64,000 nucleotides of DNA, taken from positions 496,001 through 560,000 of the forward strand of contig NZ_JANIDV010000001.1 of assembly GCF_026385505.1 (NCBI RefSeq), read 5' to 3'. The position numbers were made by a program, and so were the translations under genes. Every line of letters starts with the position of its first letter. Position 1 is the first letter of the stretch. Shown here piece by piece: positions 44,246 through 54,132 of this stretch. A model generated the notes under the pieces. The model ran no database searches, was not told the DNA's origin, and saw nothing but the letters and a program-made list of their open reading frames with translations. Source of the DNA: Bombella dulcis (GTDB taxonomy: Bacteria; Pseudomonadota; Alphaproteobacteria; Acetobacterales; Acetobacteraceae).

Positions 44246-45645
44246 CACCTCACTCCTCCCTGAAGGACAATGTCCGCTTCCCGGAAAATATGCCGCACGT
44301 CTTCCTTCCAGACGCCGTGATAGCGTTCCAGCCACCGTTCCGCCTGCGTCTTTGCGCCATCGGCAATCTCATAGAGCGGGGCAAGGTAATATTCCTCACC
44401 AAAACCACGCTTCTGGAGGCCCTGCTCGGACAGTTCCAGAACACGCTTTGCCAGAGCACGAAGGCCACCAGGGAATGGTGCATCCATGGCCTGCTCCACC
44501 ACCAGCTCCGCCAGAGACTGATAATGCAGCCAGGACTGTTCCTTCACGACACGCTCCACCTCAAGCAGCACATCAGGATCGTAAAGCAGCCCCACCCAGA
44601 AGGCGGACTGTGCCACCATCATGTCAGGCCGCCCTGCATCCGCACCACGCATTTCCAGAAACTGCTTGAGGCGGACATCCGGGAAGAGGGTTGTCAGATG
44701 ATCTTCAAAATCGCCAACTGTCGGACGCAGACCGACGAGAGGCTCCTGTTCCACGCCATCCAGCCATTTCCGGAAGGAGCAGCCCGCCGCATCAATGTTC
44801 CGCCCATCCCGATGGACAAAATACATTGGAACATCCAGTGCCCAGTCCACATACTGCTCAAACCCGAAGCCTTCCTCAAAGAATAGCGTCGGCTGGCCAC
44901 TGCGCTGGTTATCCGTATCCAGCCAGATGTAAGCCCGGTTGGACAGACGCCCCGTCGGTCTGCCATCAGCAAAAGGTGAATTTGCCATCAGGGCCGTAAT
45001 GAGCGGCTGAAGGGCGAGGGACACCCGCATCTTGCGGGCCATGTCATCCTCACTGGAGAAATCCAGATTCACCTGCACCGTGCAGGTACGGGTCATCATG
45101 TCCAGCCCGCGCCGTCCCACTTTGGGCATGTAACGGCGCATGATGGCGTAACGGCTCTTGGGCATCCACGGTATGGAATCACGCTCCCAGAGCGGCTGGA
45201 ACCCAAGCGGAGCAAAACCCAGACCAAGCTCCCGTGCAGGCTCCGTGATCTGCTGGAAATGGGCAATCATCTCCTGCTCGGTTTCCTGCACCGTCCGGAC
45301 CGGCGCACCAGACAGCTCAAACTGACCGGCAGGTTCCAGAGAAATGGACCTCCCCTTGTGCGGCCCCGCACCCTTCAGGCCGATCAGATGCCCATTGTCA
45401 CGAATGGCCTGCCAGTCCGGCCCTTCCAGGGCACCAAGCAGGGCACCGATCCCCTCCGGCTCATAGGCCGGTGGGGCAAACGGCTTCAGCTTCCCCCTGG
45501 CCCGCTCTGGCAGACGAAAACCGAATTTCTCATGCTCCGTCCCGATACGCCATTCTTCCTGCGGCTTGCAGCCACGGGCCAGCACATCAACAAGCTGTGC
45601 CCTGTTTTCAATCAGTGTCGTGTTGCTCTCACCTGGATTGGACAT
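44245..45645 (-). CDS. gshA: Glutamate-cysteine ligase
   Basis: First and limiting step of glutathione synthesis. The 466-residue protein is of the alphaproteobacterial/plant type (RIGTEHEKFGFR, SLEPAGQFELSG, MTRTCTVQVNLDF), distinct from E. coli GshA. Glutathione is needed by the FrmA/FghA pathway near 3-4.6 kb. A likely promoter lies at 45723-45752. The order ubiA, rsmE, gshA occurs in other alphaproteobacteria too, to my knowledge. lolA is coupled at its end. Confidence 0.94.
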   Translation of the reverse strand: MSNPGESNTTLIENRAQLVDVLARGCKPQEEWRIGTEHEKFGFRLPERARGKLKPFAPPAYEPEGIGALLGALEGPDWQAIRDNGHLIGLKGAGPHKGRSISLEPAGQFELSGAPVRTVQETEQEMIAHFQQITEPARELGLGFAPLGFQPLWERDSIPWMPKSRYAIMRRYMPKVGRRGLDMMTRTCTVQVNLDFSSEDDMARKMRVSLALQPLITALMANSPFADGRPTGRLSNRAYIWLDTDNQRSGQPTLFFEEGFGFEQYVDWALDVPMYFVHRDGRNIDAAGCSFRKWLDGVEQEPLVGLRPTVGDFEDHLTTLFPDVRLKQFLEMRGADAGRPDMMVAQSAFWVGLLYDPDVLLEVERVVKEQSWLHYQSLAELVVEQAMDAPFPGGLRALAKRVLELSEQGLQKRGFGEEYYLAPLYEIADGAKTQAERWLERYHGVWKEDVRHIFREADIVLQGGVR

Positions 45646-45722
45646 TCACAAAACCTTACCGGCTAAATTCCACCATAAAACATGCCGCAGGACGCTCAGA
45701 CTGTCCGTAAGCCAGATGCTCT

Positions 45723-45752
45723 ATAGTAGGGGGCGTATTTGTCTTCATTCAA
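45723..45752 (-). promoter_or_regulatory. gshA: Candidate sigma-70 type promoter for gshA
   Basis: On the minus strand TTGAAT (45752-45747) and TACTAT (45728-45723) are 18 bases apart, ~80 bases before the gshA ATG. The match to consensus is five and four of six. Confidence 0.45.
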
Positions 45753-45786
45753 GGGAGCATCACACATTCATGTGCCTCCCGGTCTT

Positions 45787-46503
45787 TCATGTGCCCTGAC
45801 GGGCCGCTCCCATCTGCGCCAGAGCGGCACAGGCAGCCGTGTCCGCCCGCAGGATGCGTGGCCCCAAAGAGAAGGGCTGCACAGCCTCATGCCGGGCAAG
45901 GCGGGTCACCTCTTCCTCTGAAAAACCACCTTCAGGGCCAATCAGCAGGGCATCACAGTCACCGGGTGCCCCACCCTGACCCTGACGCTCCAGCGCGACT
46001 GCCAGTCTGCGCCGCACAGGCCAGCGGGCCAGAACGGCCGCCAGAGGCTCAAGCGGCATGAGTGCAGGAACATCCAGCCGCTCACACTGTTCGGCGGCTT
46101 CCTGTGCGATGAGACCCAGACGTTCAAGATTCAGGCGATGCGTGTTGGTCCGGGCTGTCAGGACTGGACGGAACCGTGTGACGCCCAGTTCCGTTCCCAT
46201 GCGGATGACCAGCTCCGTGGCATCACGCTTGAGGGGAGCAAACAGCAGCTCCACGCCTTCCGTTTCCTGCTGGGGCCTCAGGCAGGAAGACAGACGCACC
46301 GTGGCACGGTTCTTCTGCACTTCCTCGAGGGTTGCCTGCCACTCGCCATCACGACCATTGAAGAGCACGACATCATCGCCCCTCTGGAGACGCATGACCT
46401 TGCCCAGATAATGGGCCTGCCCGGCAGGCAAAGGAATGACCTCTCCTTCCTTCCAGAGGAATGATTCATCAATGACAAAAAGACGGGGATCTGTACGGCT
46501 CAT
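45787..46503 (-). CDS. rsmE: 16S rRNA m3U1498 methyltransferase
   Basis: A SPOUT-class RNA methyltransferase of 238 residues. The knot motif LLIGPEGGFSEEEV and the C-terminal SLGPRILRADTAA are diagnostic. The N-terminal PUA-like part has LGKVMRLQRGDDVVLFNG. It is divergent from ubiA across 88 bases. Its stop falls in the second copy of a 10-base direct repeat (TTCATGTGCC at 45767 and 45786). Confidence 0.94.
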   Translation of the reverse strand: MSRTDPRLFVIDESFLWKEGEVIPLPAGQAHYLGKVMRLQRGDDVVLFNGRDGEWQATLEEVQKNRATVRLSSCLRPQQETEGVELLFAPLKRDATELVIRMGTELGVTRFRPVLTARTNTHRLNLERLGLIAQEAAEQCERLDVPALMPLEPLAAVLARWPVRRRLAVALERQGQGGAPGDCDALLIGPEGGFSEEEVTRLARHEAVQPFSLGPRILRADTAACAALAQMGAARQGT

Positions 46504-46591
46504 GATTCGGGCATACCGCTTTCATCAGTCACTTTCCAGCAGCTGTGATAAAATATTGACCTCAGCCCGTTTCTGTCCAATCACTCGCCCC

Positions 46592-47509
46592 ATGTCCCAG
46601 ATGCCCCCTCATACAGACATCCGCAAGAATGGCCTTGTTGGCCGCCTGAAAGAACCGTGGCGTTCCTACGCCCTGCTGGCACGGCTGGACCGGCCTGTCG
46701 GCACGTGGCTGCTCCTGCTCCCCGGCGTGTTCGGAATCTTTCTGGCTGACAGCAGAACATCATTGAAGCAGCGTCTGGTCTATACGGCCCTGTTCGCCAT
46801 CGGATCACTTCTCATGCGTTCCGCAGGATGTGTCATCAATGACATATGGGATCGCAACATTGACGCCCAGGTCTCCCGTACAGCCGGTCGGCCGCTCGCC
46901 AGCGGTGCCCTCAGCCTGAAGCAGGGGCTAGGCCTTCTTGCCATCCTGCTGCTGGGCGGACTGGCCGTCCTGCTCTCCCTGCCTCCCCTCTGCTGGGCAC
47001 TTGCCCCGCTGGCCATGCTGCTGGTCGCCCTCTACCCGGTCGCCAAACGGCTGACATGGTGGCCCCAGCTCGTCATGGGCTTCACCTTCGGTTGCGGGGC
47101 ACCAATGGGTTATGCGGCCAGCCAGCAGGCCGTCACCCTGACAGGCCTCCTTCTCTATGCTGGCGTCATTGTCTGGCAGCTCGGTTTTGACACCATCTAC
47201 GGCTTTCAGGACATGGAAGATGATGCCCGCATAGGCGTAAAATCCACCTCCCGACTGATGCTGCGCCACGCCCGCCTTTTTATCGGTCTTTGCTATACTG
47301 CTGCACTCGGCCTGTTTGCCCTGTCTGCCCTGAAAGCTGACCTGCAGCCCCTCTTCTGGCCCCCATTCCTGCTGGCCTGTCTGATTCTGGTCCGTCAGAC
47401 GATGCGTCTTTCCCCTCACGATGCGCCACTCTGTCTGCATTTCTTCCGACAGAATGTGCCGGTCGGCATGATTCTTGCCGTCGCCTTCATTCTTGGACGC
47501 ATGACCTGA
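46592..47509 (+). CDS. ubiA: 4-hydroxybenzoate polyprenyltransferase
   Basis: An integral membrane prenyltransferase that joins 4-hydroxybenzoate with the polyprenyl diphosphate made by an IspB-type enzyme. The 305-residue protein has the two Asp motifs, INDIWDRNID and FQDMEDDARIG, and about eight or nine helices. The frame starts earlier (46436) inside rsmE antisense; ATG 46592 precedes the family-like part, and 46601 is an alternative. Ubiquinone is the electron acceptor for SldBA-type dehydrogenases. Confidence 0.94.
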   Translation: MSQMPPHTDIRKNGLVGRLKEPWRSYALLARLDRPVGTWLLLLPGVFGIFLADSRTSLKQRLVYTALFAIGSLLMRSAGCVINDIWDRNIDAQVSRTAGRPLASGALSLKQGLGLLAILLLGGLAVLLSLPPLCWALAPLAMLLVALYPVAKRLTWWPQLVMGFTFGCGAPMGYAASQQAVTLTGLLLYAGVIVWQLGFDTIYGFQDMEDDARIGVKSTSRLMLRHARLFIGLCYTAALGLFALSALKADLQPLFWPPFLLACLILVRQTMRLSPHDAPLCLHFFRQNVPVGMILAVAFILGRMT

Positions 47510-47523
47510 TCCACATGGCTCAT

Positions 47524-47567
47524 AGAAAAAGCCCCCTGTGGTTCTTCCTCCACAGGGGGCTTTTTCT
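47524..47567. terminator. Bidirectional terminator between ubiA and MFS gene
   Basis: An 18-bp perfect stem (47524-47541 with 47550-47567) around an 8-base loop, with A- and T-rich outer arms. The genes on both sides converge. Confidence 0.93.
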
Positions 47568-47587
47568 GTCAGTCAGACTGGCCGAAT

Positions 47588-48997
47588 TTACGCCACCCTG
47601 GCTGGGCGATTCCTCAGAAGCGTCCGTCCCGCACTCAGGGCAGCACCACAGAACGCCACGAAAGCCGCCGCCCCAAGACAGATGAACGCCGGATGAGGGA
47701 ACAGGGTAAACAGACCCGCTACAAGAAGCGCACCCGTCGTCTGACCAGAAAGACGGGCCACGGAGAGCATACCGCTTGCCCCTCCTTCCCGTCCCGGAGG
47801 AGCCGTCACCATGATGGCCCTGTTGTTGGGCGGCTGGAAAAAGCCAAACCCCATGCCAGCTACGAGAGTCCGCCATGCAATAGCCATATTACTGGCATCT
47901 AGTGGCAGAGTGCAGAGGAGTATGAACCCTGTACAGGTTACCAGCAATCCGATGGATGACAGCAGGGAAGCCGGGAAACGGTCAGCGATTTTACCTACCG
48001 TGAAAGACATCACGGCCACGCCCACAGCCCAGGGAGCAATCAGCAGCCCGACTGTTGCCGGATTCTTGTGAAAGGCAATGGCCAGCGTAAAGGGCATGGC
48101 CACAATATAGAGATTGGATGCCACGAAACCGCAGAAGCTGACCAGACAGGCCACAAGAAACGGAACCCGTTTGAGCAGGTCCAGCGGCACGATGGGTTCC
48201 TGCCGCTTTTTCTGCCAACGCAGCAGAAACCACCAGCTGACAAGGCTCCAGCCTGTCAGGCCAGCTCCCCAGCCCAGATCACCATGCATGAGGCTGTCAA
48301 GGCCTATCCCCAGCAGGGCAAAAGACGCAACCGTCAGGAGAGAACCGGGAACATCCGTCTTCACCGCGCTGCGGGGCGTCTTTGGCAGTGCCTTGCTGGC
48401 CAGAAGAATGGCCACGCCACCCAATGGCAGATTGATCCAGAAAATCCACGGCCATGACGAAATGGAGAGGATGAACGATCCGATAGTCGGCCCCAGAGCT
48501 ACACCCAGTCCGATGAACAGCCCATTCAGCGCAATGCCCTTGCCGATGAGCTTATGCGGGTAGATGAAACGCACGAGCGCAATATTGACACTCATGATGC
48601 AGGAGCTGCCCACGCCCTGCAACGCACGGGCCAGTGTCAGTTCCAGCATGTTCTGGGACATGGCACAGGCCACGGACGCTATGAGAAACAGGACAATACC
48701 CAGCTGACTCATCCGCCCGAAACCGACACGGGCGCCAATGGCCGCCAGTGGCAGAAGACAAGCCAGATTGGCCAGCTGGTAGGCATTGATGACCCAGATC
48801 GCCTGCGAAGCAGGAGAATGGAGGTCCGTTGCGATTGTCGGCAGAGCGACATTCGCAACGGAGTAATCCAGAATCGAGAGCATCAATGCCAGGATGACAG
48901 ATGACATCGCCTTGAAGCGTTGCATCCCGTAAAGGCCTGCGTGCCTCTCCGGGTCGTATTCACCCTCCAGGCTTGGATCTGCCATCTTACTGCCCAT
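47588..48997 (-). CDS. MFS transporter, DHA2 (14-helix drug efflux) type
   Basis: A 469-residue inner-membrane protein with about 14 helices. The N-terminal LDYSVANVALPTIATDLH and motif C-like region (GLFIGLGVALGPTIGSFI) match the EmrB/QacA-like drug:H+ antiporters. Substrate is unknown. The start is uncertain: ATG 48997 overlaps the upstream sugar porter by 11 bases; ATG 48985 would begin just after its stop. The same-strand overlap suggests the two transporters are co-expressed. Confidence 0.87.
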   Translation of the reverse strand: MGSKMADPSLEGEYDPERHAGLYGMQRFKAMSSVILALMLSILDYSVANVALPTIATDLHSPASQAIWVINAYQLANLACLLPLAAIGARVGFGRMSQLGIVLFLIASVACAMSQNMLELTLARALQGVGSSCIMSVNIALVRFIYPHKLIGKGIALNGLFIGLGVALGPTIGSFILSISSWPWIFWINLPLGGVAILLASKALPKTPRSAVKTDVPGSLLTVASFALLGIGLDSLMHGDLGWGAGLTGWSLVSWWFLLRWQKKRQEPIVPLDLLKRVPFLVACLVSFCGFVASNLYIVAMPFTLAIAFHKNPATVGLLIAPWAVGVAVMSFTVGKIADRFPASLLSSIGLLVTCTGFILLCTLPLDASNMAIAWRTLVAGMGFGFFQPPNNRAIMVTAPPGREGGASGMLSVARLSGQTTGALLVAGLFTLFPHPAFICLGAAAFVAFCGAALSAGRTLLRNRPARVA

Positions 48998-50426
48998 TGT
49001 TTTCCGGTTCTCCCAGATTGCGCAGGGGAACCCCTGCAAAAAGGTTTGTCTCAATCCGTTCCAGCGAGGCCCCCTTCGTCTCCGGCACAAAGCCCAGAGT
49101 GATGAGAACGAACAGGCCGTTGAAAGCGGCAAACAGGATGAAGGTCCAGGACGCCCCCATGGCCAGCATCATCAGCGGGAAAATGCTGGAGATGACCCAG
49201 TTGGCAACCCAGTTCGTCACGGTGGAACAGCCGATCCCGAAATCACGGCCACGCGTCGGCTGAACCTCCGAACACAAGGCCCAGACAAGCGGCCCCTCAC
49301 CAATGGCAAAGCCCGCCACGAAAAGCAGAATCAGGCCACAGAGCAGAATGGCCGCGGTCAGGCTGGCACCACCAACAGCCAGCACGATACCGACACCGAG
49401 GAGAGAGGCTCCCACGATGACACAGCTCGTCAGCAGCAGCGGGCGACGCCCCCAGCGATCAGCATATTTGATGGCCACGCCGGTGAAGACCATGTTGGTC
49501 AGCCCGACCAGAGTCGTCGCCCATACGGCCGCATTGGTACCAAAATGCGCCGCCTCGAATACGCGCGGGGCGTAATAGAGCAGTGCATTGATTCCACTCA
49601 GCTGCTGCATGACCTGCAACACGATGCCCAGAAAAACGGAGCGACGGAAATTCGGATTGCTACGGAACAGCCCATAACCGGCATCACTGCTTTTTGAGAG
49701 ACGGTCATGAATGTCGGCAAGTTCCGCCTCTGCCACCTCTTCATCAGTACGCAGAATACGGAGGACCTTGCGGGCACGGTCCCTGTCACCCCGCATCATG
49801 AGCCAGCGCGGGCTATGCGGAAGGATCAGGACCACGATCAGGAACAGGGCCGCCGGAACGGCCATGACGCCAAGCATCCAACGCCAGTGCCCCCCTGCTG
49901 ACAGGAGACTGTCAGAAATGAAGGCCAGGAAAATACCGAGGGAAACCATCAGCTGATAGAAGGAGATCATGGCTCCACGGGCGGATTCCACCGTGATCTC
50001 GGAAATATAGAGGGGGGCTGCAAAAGCGGCGACCCCCACGGCCAGCCCCAGCAGGACACGCCCGACAATCAGCAGGGCCGCCCCTGGTGCAAAAGCACAG
50101 AAAAGCGTGCCGACCAGAAACAGGACACCAGCCCCCAGCATGGCCCCCGGACGCCCGAACGAGACGGAAATACGCCCCGCAAACATGGCCCCGACTGCGG
50201 CACCAGCCATCATGGATGAAACGATCCAGCCCTGAAGGACCGCACTCGCATGAAAGTCACCGGCAATAAACGGCAGAGCACCGGCAACAACACCTGTATC
50301 CAACCCGAACATCAGCCCAGAAAGAGCTGCAAGAATTCCCAGAACCGTGGCCCGCCCCGTCGCCTTCTGCGACGATGACGCCCCACCCTCACGTCTGGAT
50401 GCCGGCGTTACTCCTACCATGATCAC
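48987..50426 (-). CDS. Sugar porter family MFS transporter
   Basis: A 479-residue, 12-helix sugar:H+ symporter resembling GalP/XylE. Family hallmarks: LSGLMFGLDTGVVAGALPFI in helix 1, GRVLLGLAVGVAAFAAPLYISE, the PHSPRWLM(M) motif after helix 6, QQLSGINALLYYAP in helix 7 and VPETKGASLE at the end. Substrate could be galactose, glucose, xylose or arabinose; I cannot decide. It starts a two-gene transporter unit 78 bases downstream of the der stop. Confidence 0.9.
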   Translation of the reverse strand: MIMVGVTPASRREGGASSSQKATGRATVLGILAALSGLMFGLDTGVVAGALPFIAGDFHASAVLQGWIVSSMMAGAAVGAMFAGRISVSFGRPGAMLGAGVLFLVGTLFCAFAPGAALLIVGRVLLGLAVGVAAFAAPLYISEITVESARGAMISFYQLMVSLGIFLAFISDSLLSAGGHWRWMLGVMAVPAALFLIVVLILPHSPRWLMMRGDRDRARKVLRILRTDEEVAEAELADIHDRLSKSSDAGYGLFRSNPNFRRSVFLGIVLQVMQQLSGINALLYYAPRVFEAAHFGTNAAVWATTLVGLTNMVFTGVAIKYADRWGRRPLLLTSCVIVGASLLGVGIVLAVGGASLTAAILLCGLILLFVAGFAIGEGPLVWALCSEVQPTRGRDFGIGCSTVTNWVANWVISSIFPLMMLAMGASWTFILFAAFNGLFVLITLGFVPETKGASLERIETNLFAGVPLRNLGEPENNGQ

Positions 50427-50504
50427 TCCTTACCCATAATCTTCAACGCCCTCCGGCGCAGGTTGCCAAAGAATATGGACTTTATGGCTCCAGTTTCAAA
50501 TGAT

Positions 50505-51872
50505 TTACCGATCGTCGTTCTTCACAAAAGGATTACGGCTTCCCCGCAGCAGCAGCCTGATCGGCGTACCCGGCAGATGGAACGTCTCCCGCAACCCATT
50601 TATGAGGTAACGTTTATAACTGTCCGGCAACTGCTCCGCTCTCGTACCGAACAGGACGAAAGTTGGCGGACGGCTCTTTGCCTGCGTCATGTAACGCAGT
50701 TTCAGCCTGCGCCCATCCACCAATGGTGGCTGATGACGCTCCACGGCTTCTTCAAACCAGCGGTTCAGGTCGCTTGTGCCCACACGGGCATTCCAGACCT
50801 CGCTGGCCCGACGGACAGCAGGCAGAAGACGGTGCAGCCCTTCACCCGTCAGGGCCGAGAAAGTCACGACCTCAATGCCACGCATCTGGGCCAGGGAAAT
50901 CTCGATACGATCAGAAATCGCCTTGCGGGTCGCCTGACGTTCCTTGACGGCATCCCATTTATTCAGGGCCAGAACACAGGCCCGCCCTTCCCTCTCGATC
51001 AGACGGGCGATCTGGAGGTCCTGCTCATCAACGCCACGGTCTGAATCCAGCACCAGCACGACCACTTCGGCCATTTTCATGGCCTCAATGGAAGCAGAGA
51101 CGGACACTCGCTCCAGCCCTTCCTGAACACGGGCACGTTTCCGCATCCCGGCCGTATCGACGATCTCGATGGGACCAGCGTCATCTTCCAGCATGACACT
51201 GACAGCATCCCGTGTCAGCCCGGCTTCCGGACCGGTAATCATCCGTTCCTCACCAAGAAGGCTGTTCAGAAGGGTCGATTTTCCGGCATTCGGACGCCCG
51301 ATGATGGCGATACGCAGCGGCTTGTCGCCATCCTGCTCGGCAAGCGTCTCTTCATCGGGCAGGAGACTGACGATTTCTCCCATAAGATCGGCCAGCCCCT
51401 CGCCATGCTCGGCTGACATGGCCAGAGGAGTGCCCAGCCCCAGAGAATAGGCCTCCATGGCCGCTTCGGCTCCAGCCCGCCCTTCCGCCTTGTTGGCAAC
51501 AAGAAGAACAGGCCGGTTCTGACGCCGCAGCCAGTTGGCGAAATGGGCATCCGCTGGTGTGATCCCTGATCGTGCATCCACACAGAAAACGACCAGATCA
51601 GCCTGCGCAATCCCCTGCTCGGAAGAGGCCCGCATCCGCCCGAAAAGCGTCTCCGGAGCTGCTTCTTCAAGACCAGCCGTGTCCACCAGCCGCACACGGC
51701 GGCCACGCAGCAAGGCCATACCATCCTTGCGGTCACGCGTCACTCCCGGCTGATCCGAAACGATCGCCTGACGTCGTCCGACCAGCCGGTTGAAGATGGT
51801 GGACTTCCCCACATTGGGACGCCCTGCAATGACGACGACTGGCAGCCTGCCCATCACAGCAGAATCAACCAT
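50505..51872 (-). CDS. der: Ribosome biogenesis GTPase Der
   Basis: A double-GTPase needed for 50S subunit assembly, ~455 residues. It has two P-loops (GRPNVGKST and GRPNAGKST), two DTAG motifs (VDTAGLEEA, VDTAGMRKR) and a C-terminal KH-like domain. The first G4 motif reads NKAE rather than NKxD, the second NKWD. Start candidates are ATG 51872 (overlapping the bamB stop by eight bases) and 51854; the frame reaches 51896. The order yfgM-bamB-der matches that in gamma- and many other proteobacteria. Confidence 0.95.
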   Translation of the reverse strand: MVDSAVMGRLPVVVIAGRPNVGKSTIFNRLVGRRQAIVSDQPGVTRDRKDGMALLRGRRVRLVDTAGLEEAAPETLFGRMRASSEQGIAQADLVVFCVDARSGITPADAHFANWLRRQNRPVLLVANKAEGRAGAEAAMEAYSLGLGTPLAMSAEHGEGLADLMGEIVSLLPDEETLAEQDGDKPLRIAIIGRPNAGKSTLLNSLLGEERMITGPEAGLTRDAVSVMLEDDAGPIEIVDTAGMRKRARVQEGLERVSVSASIEAMKMAEVVVLVLDSDRGVDEQDLQIARLIEREGRACVLALNKWDAVKERQATRKAISDRIEISLAQMRGIEVVTFSALTGEGLHRLLPAVRRASEVWNARVGTSDLNRWFEEAVERHQPPLVDGRRLKLRYMTQAKSRPPTFVLFGTRAEQLPDSYKRYLINGLRETFHLPGTPIRLLLRGSRNPFVKNDDR

Positions 51873-53274
51873 AAGCGCGGAGAACACCATCTTCACTCAG
51901 GACAAGCAGCTGCCCGTCACAGACAATTGGCTGCACCTGACAGGAAGACGGCGTCTCGATCTGCCCTTCCTCCTGACCTGTCTGGGCATTCACGATCACC
52001 ATACCACCACGCTCCATGCTAGAGAGACAGACCAGCTTGTTATTCAGCATAATCGGCCCCATCCACTGAATGGGTCCCTTTTCGTGCTCCGGTTTCCTGT
52101 AGCGTGCCAGCTGCCTGACCCAGCGTACCTGGCCCGTTACACGGTCGAGACAGGCCAGCTGCTGGTCCAGAGAAATGAGGTACATCCACTCACCACAGAT
52201 GCAGAGCGGCGACTGGCCACTGACCTCACGTTCCCACAGGCGACGGCCGGAGCGCATGTCAATGGCAACAAGCACACGGGACAGGGAAATGGCATAGGCC
52301 GTTCCCCCCACAACCACGGGGCCACCACGCACGCAGGCAAAGTCCAGCATGGCCCCCAGCCCGTTACCGCCCCCAAGGCTGTCACTCCAGACAACCTCAC
52401 CAGATGCAGCACGCAGGGCCACGAGATCACCGCTGCCAAAACCGGCTACCACGATGCCATTGACAATGGCCGGGGCACCCGCACCAAACATGCTCGTATT
52501 GACATCGGTTGCCTGATAGGTCCAACGCTGCTGGCCTGTAGCCGCATCCACGGCATAGAGGCGGGCATCAATGGTCGTGAAGACCATCAGACCATCCACG
52601 ATGGTCGGAGCGGAACGGCCCGGCGTACCAATGTCAATGGCCCATTTTTTCCGGCCCGTGGCAGCATCCAGCGCAAGGGCCTGCGCCACGCCATCCACGA
52701 CATACAGCGTGTCACCCACCAGAGCGATGCCACCACCAAGATTGGTGGAGCGTGTCTTGCGGGCCGGTTGAAAATGCCAGAGCGGGCTGCGCCCCGGCCA
52801 GCTCCATGCCCGGATGAGACCTTCTGCATCCACCGTGAACATGCGGCCATTACCAATCACCGGTGTAGCCTGTAGGGCACCCTTCCGGTTCGGCACGAAC
52901 GCCACGAAAGACAGCCAGCCCACACGGTTCACACCAGAACCGACGGACTCACTCCACAGTTCCTTCGTACCACTCCAGGCAGCGTTGACGGACTCATGAG
53001 AGGCCACACGCCCCTCCTGTGTCCACTCACTCACAGGCCGCACGGCTGGCAGGGTAACAGGAGCCATGTCATGCGTATCCACGGTCAGGCCGGCACCTGT
53101 GGACAGCACGTCAATACGACGCCCCGGCAGGACAGTCTTCTTGGGATCATCCGAGAAAGCGTCACAGCCTGCGAGACCGGTCAGGGCAGCAAAAGAGCAG
53201 GCCCCCCTGAGAAGGGCACGGCGGGATGGTCCCACGGGTTTATCCTCCATGACTGAAGAAAAACGATGGTTCAT
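51865..53274 (-). CDS. bamB: Outer membrane assembly lipoprotein BamB
   Basis: A PQQ-like beta-propeller lipoprotein of the BAM complex, 469 residues. The N-terminus is SRRALLRGACSFAAL with lipobox LAGC (Cys ~38); twin arginines are present, so Tat export is possible. Propeller repeats such as AATGRKKWAIDIGTP, AATGQQRWTYQ and SGRRLWEREV are visible. It does not bind PQQ in known cases. The ATG overlaps the yfgM-like stop (ATGA). It works in the same process as TamAB. Confidence 0.9.
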   Translation of the reverse strand: MNHRFSSVMEDKPVGPSRRALLRGACSFAALTGLAGCDAFSDDPKKTVLPGRRIDVLSTGAGLTVDTHDMAPVTLPAVRPVSEWTQEGRVASHESVNAAWSGTKELWSESVGSGVNRVGWLSFVAFVPNRKGALQATPVIGNGRMFTVDAEGLIRAWSWPGRSPLWHFQPARKTRSTNLGGGIALVGDTLYVVDGVAQALALDAATGRKKWAIDIGTPGRSAPTIVDGLMVFTTIDARLYAVDAATGQQRWTYQATDVNTSMFGAGAPAIVNGIVVAGFGSGDLVALRAASGEVVWSDSLGGGNGLGAMLDFACVRGGPVVVGGTAYAISLSRVLVAIDMRSGRRLWEREVSGQSPLCICGEWMYLISLDQQLACLDRVTGQVRWVRQLARYRKPEHEKGPIQWMGPIMLNNKLVCLSSMERGGMVIVNAQTGQEEGQIETPSSCQVQPIVCDGQLLVLSEDGVLRAYG

Positions 53275-53963
53275 CCGGCCTCTCCCAAAGTCTGTAACAG
53301 CATTCCGACCCGCTGTCGCAGTTCATCCGTGCTGTCAGGTGATGTCTGAACGTCCAGCAGAAGGCGACGTGCTTCTGCGTGATCCGCCTGCGTTGAATCC
53401 GCCGTCAGGTCCAGCACGGCCAGCCCCTCCTTGGCCAGAGGAGTCCAGCTTCCCCCCTGCTGCACCAGTTCCTGATAGCCACGACGCAGCTCATCCTTCG
53501 GGGCGGTGCCCATGCGGGCATTCAGCAGACAATAATGCGCCATCATCCGCAGAGAGCCGTCAAAAGCCCTGTCATCAGCCACCTGCTGCCACAGTTTCAG
53601 GGCTGCCTGACGGTCATGATCCTGCTCCTTCAGCTCGGCAAGATACATGGCCGCATAGCTGCGCACCCCCTGCGGTGCAGACTGGGCCAGAGCTGAGAAA
53701 ATACCCTCAGCTTTCTGCCGCTCATCGGCCGAAGCAGGTGTCGTGCCATCCGGTCCAACCAGAAGATGCATGGCCTCAAAATAACGGTCTGAAGCCTCTG
53801 CCTGTGCTACATGGAGCCGGTGCTGCTGCCAGCCCCAGACCCCACCGGCAATGCCTGCCACCACCAGCACGACTGCAAGAACCACACCCATGCGAAGAGC
53901 CATGGACCTGAGCCGCAGCAGACGCTGCTCCTCTTCCACTTCCCTGATCAAATCGTCTGCCAC
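53271..53963 (-). CDS. YfgM-like membrane protein with TPR-like C-terminal domain
   Basis: The 230-residue product has a short cytoplasmic N-terminus (EVEEEQRLLRLRS), one membrane helix (about 24-45) and a periplasmic part made of helical repeats (TPR_21/YfgM type). E. coli YfgM is an ancillary SecYEG subunit working with periplasmic chaperones. The gene begins the yfgM-bamB-der operon. The 169 bases upstream, to pyrC, contain nothing I recognise. Confidence 0.85.
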   Translation of the reverse strand: MADDLIREVEEEQRLLRLRSMALRMGVVLAVVLVVAGIAGGVWGWQQHRLHVAQAEASDRYFEAMHLLVGPDGTTPASADERQKAEGIFSALAQSAPQGVRSYAAMYLAELKEQDHDRQAALKLWQQVADDRAFDGSLRMMAHYCLLNARMGTAPKDELRRGYQELVQQGGSWTPLAKEGLAVLDLTADSTQADHAEARRLLLDVQTSPDSTDELRQRVGMLLQTLGEAG

Positions 53964-54132
53964 GCCATATCCTTGCTGGACCAGTCATGAGAATAAGGAC
54001 ACCCCTATAGCATGACGGAACGGCAACAAACATCCTTCATCACAAAAATTCCACGCTCCCCATCAGCCAGCATCAGGGGCATGAGACTGGAAAGGATGCT
54101 TCATTTTCTGAAACACCCTCCCCTCTCATCCT

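Noticed and set aside
51790..52875. 361-residue open frame antisense to bamB and der
   Set aside because: It covers two well-supported genes and has no family-like pattern.
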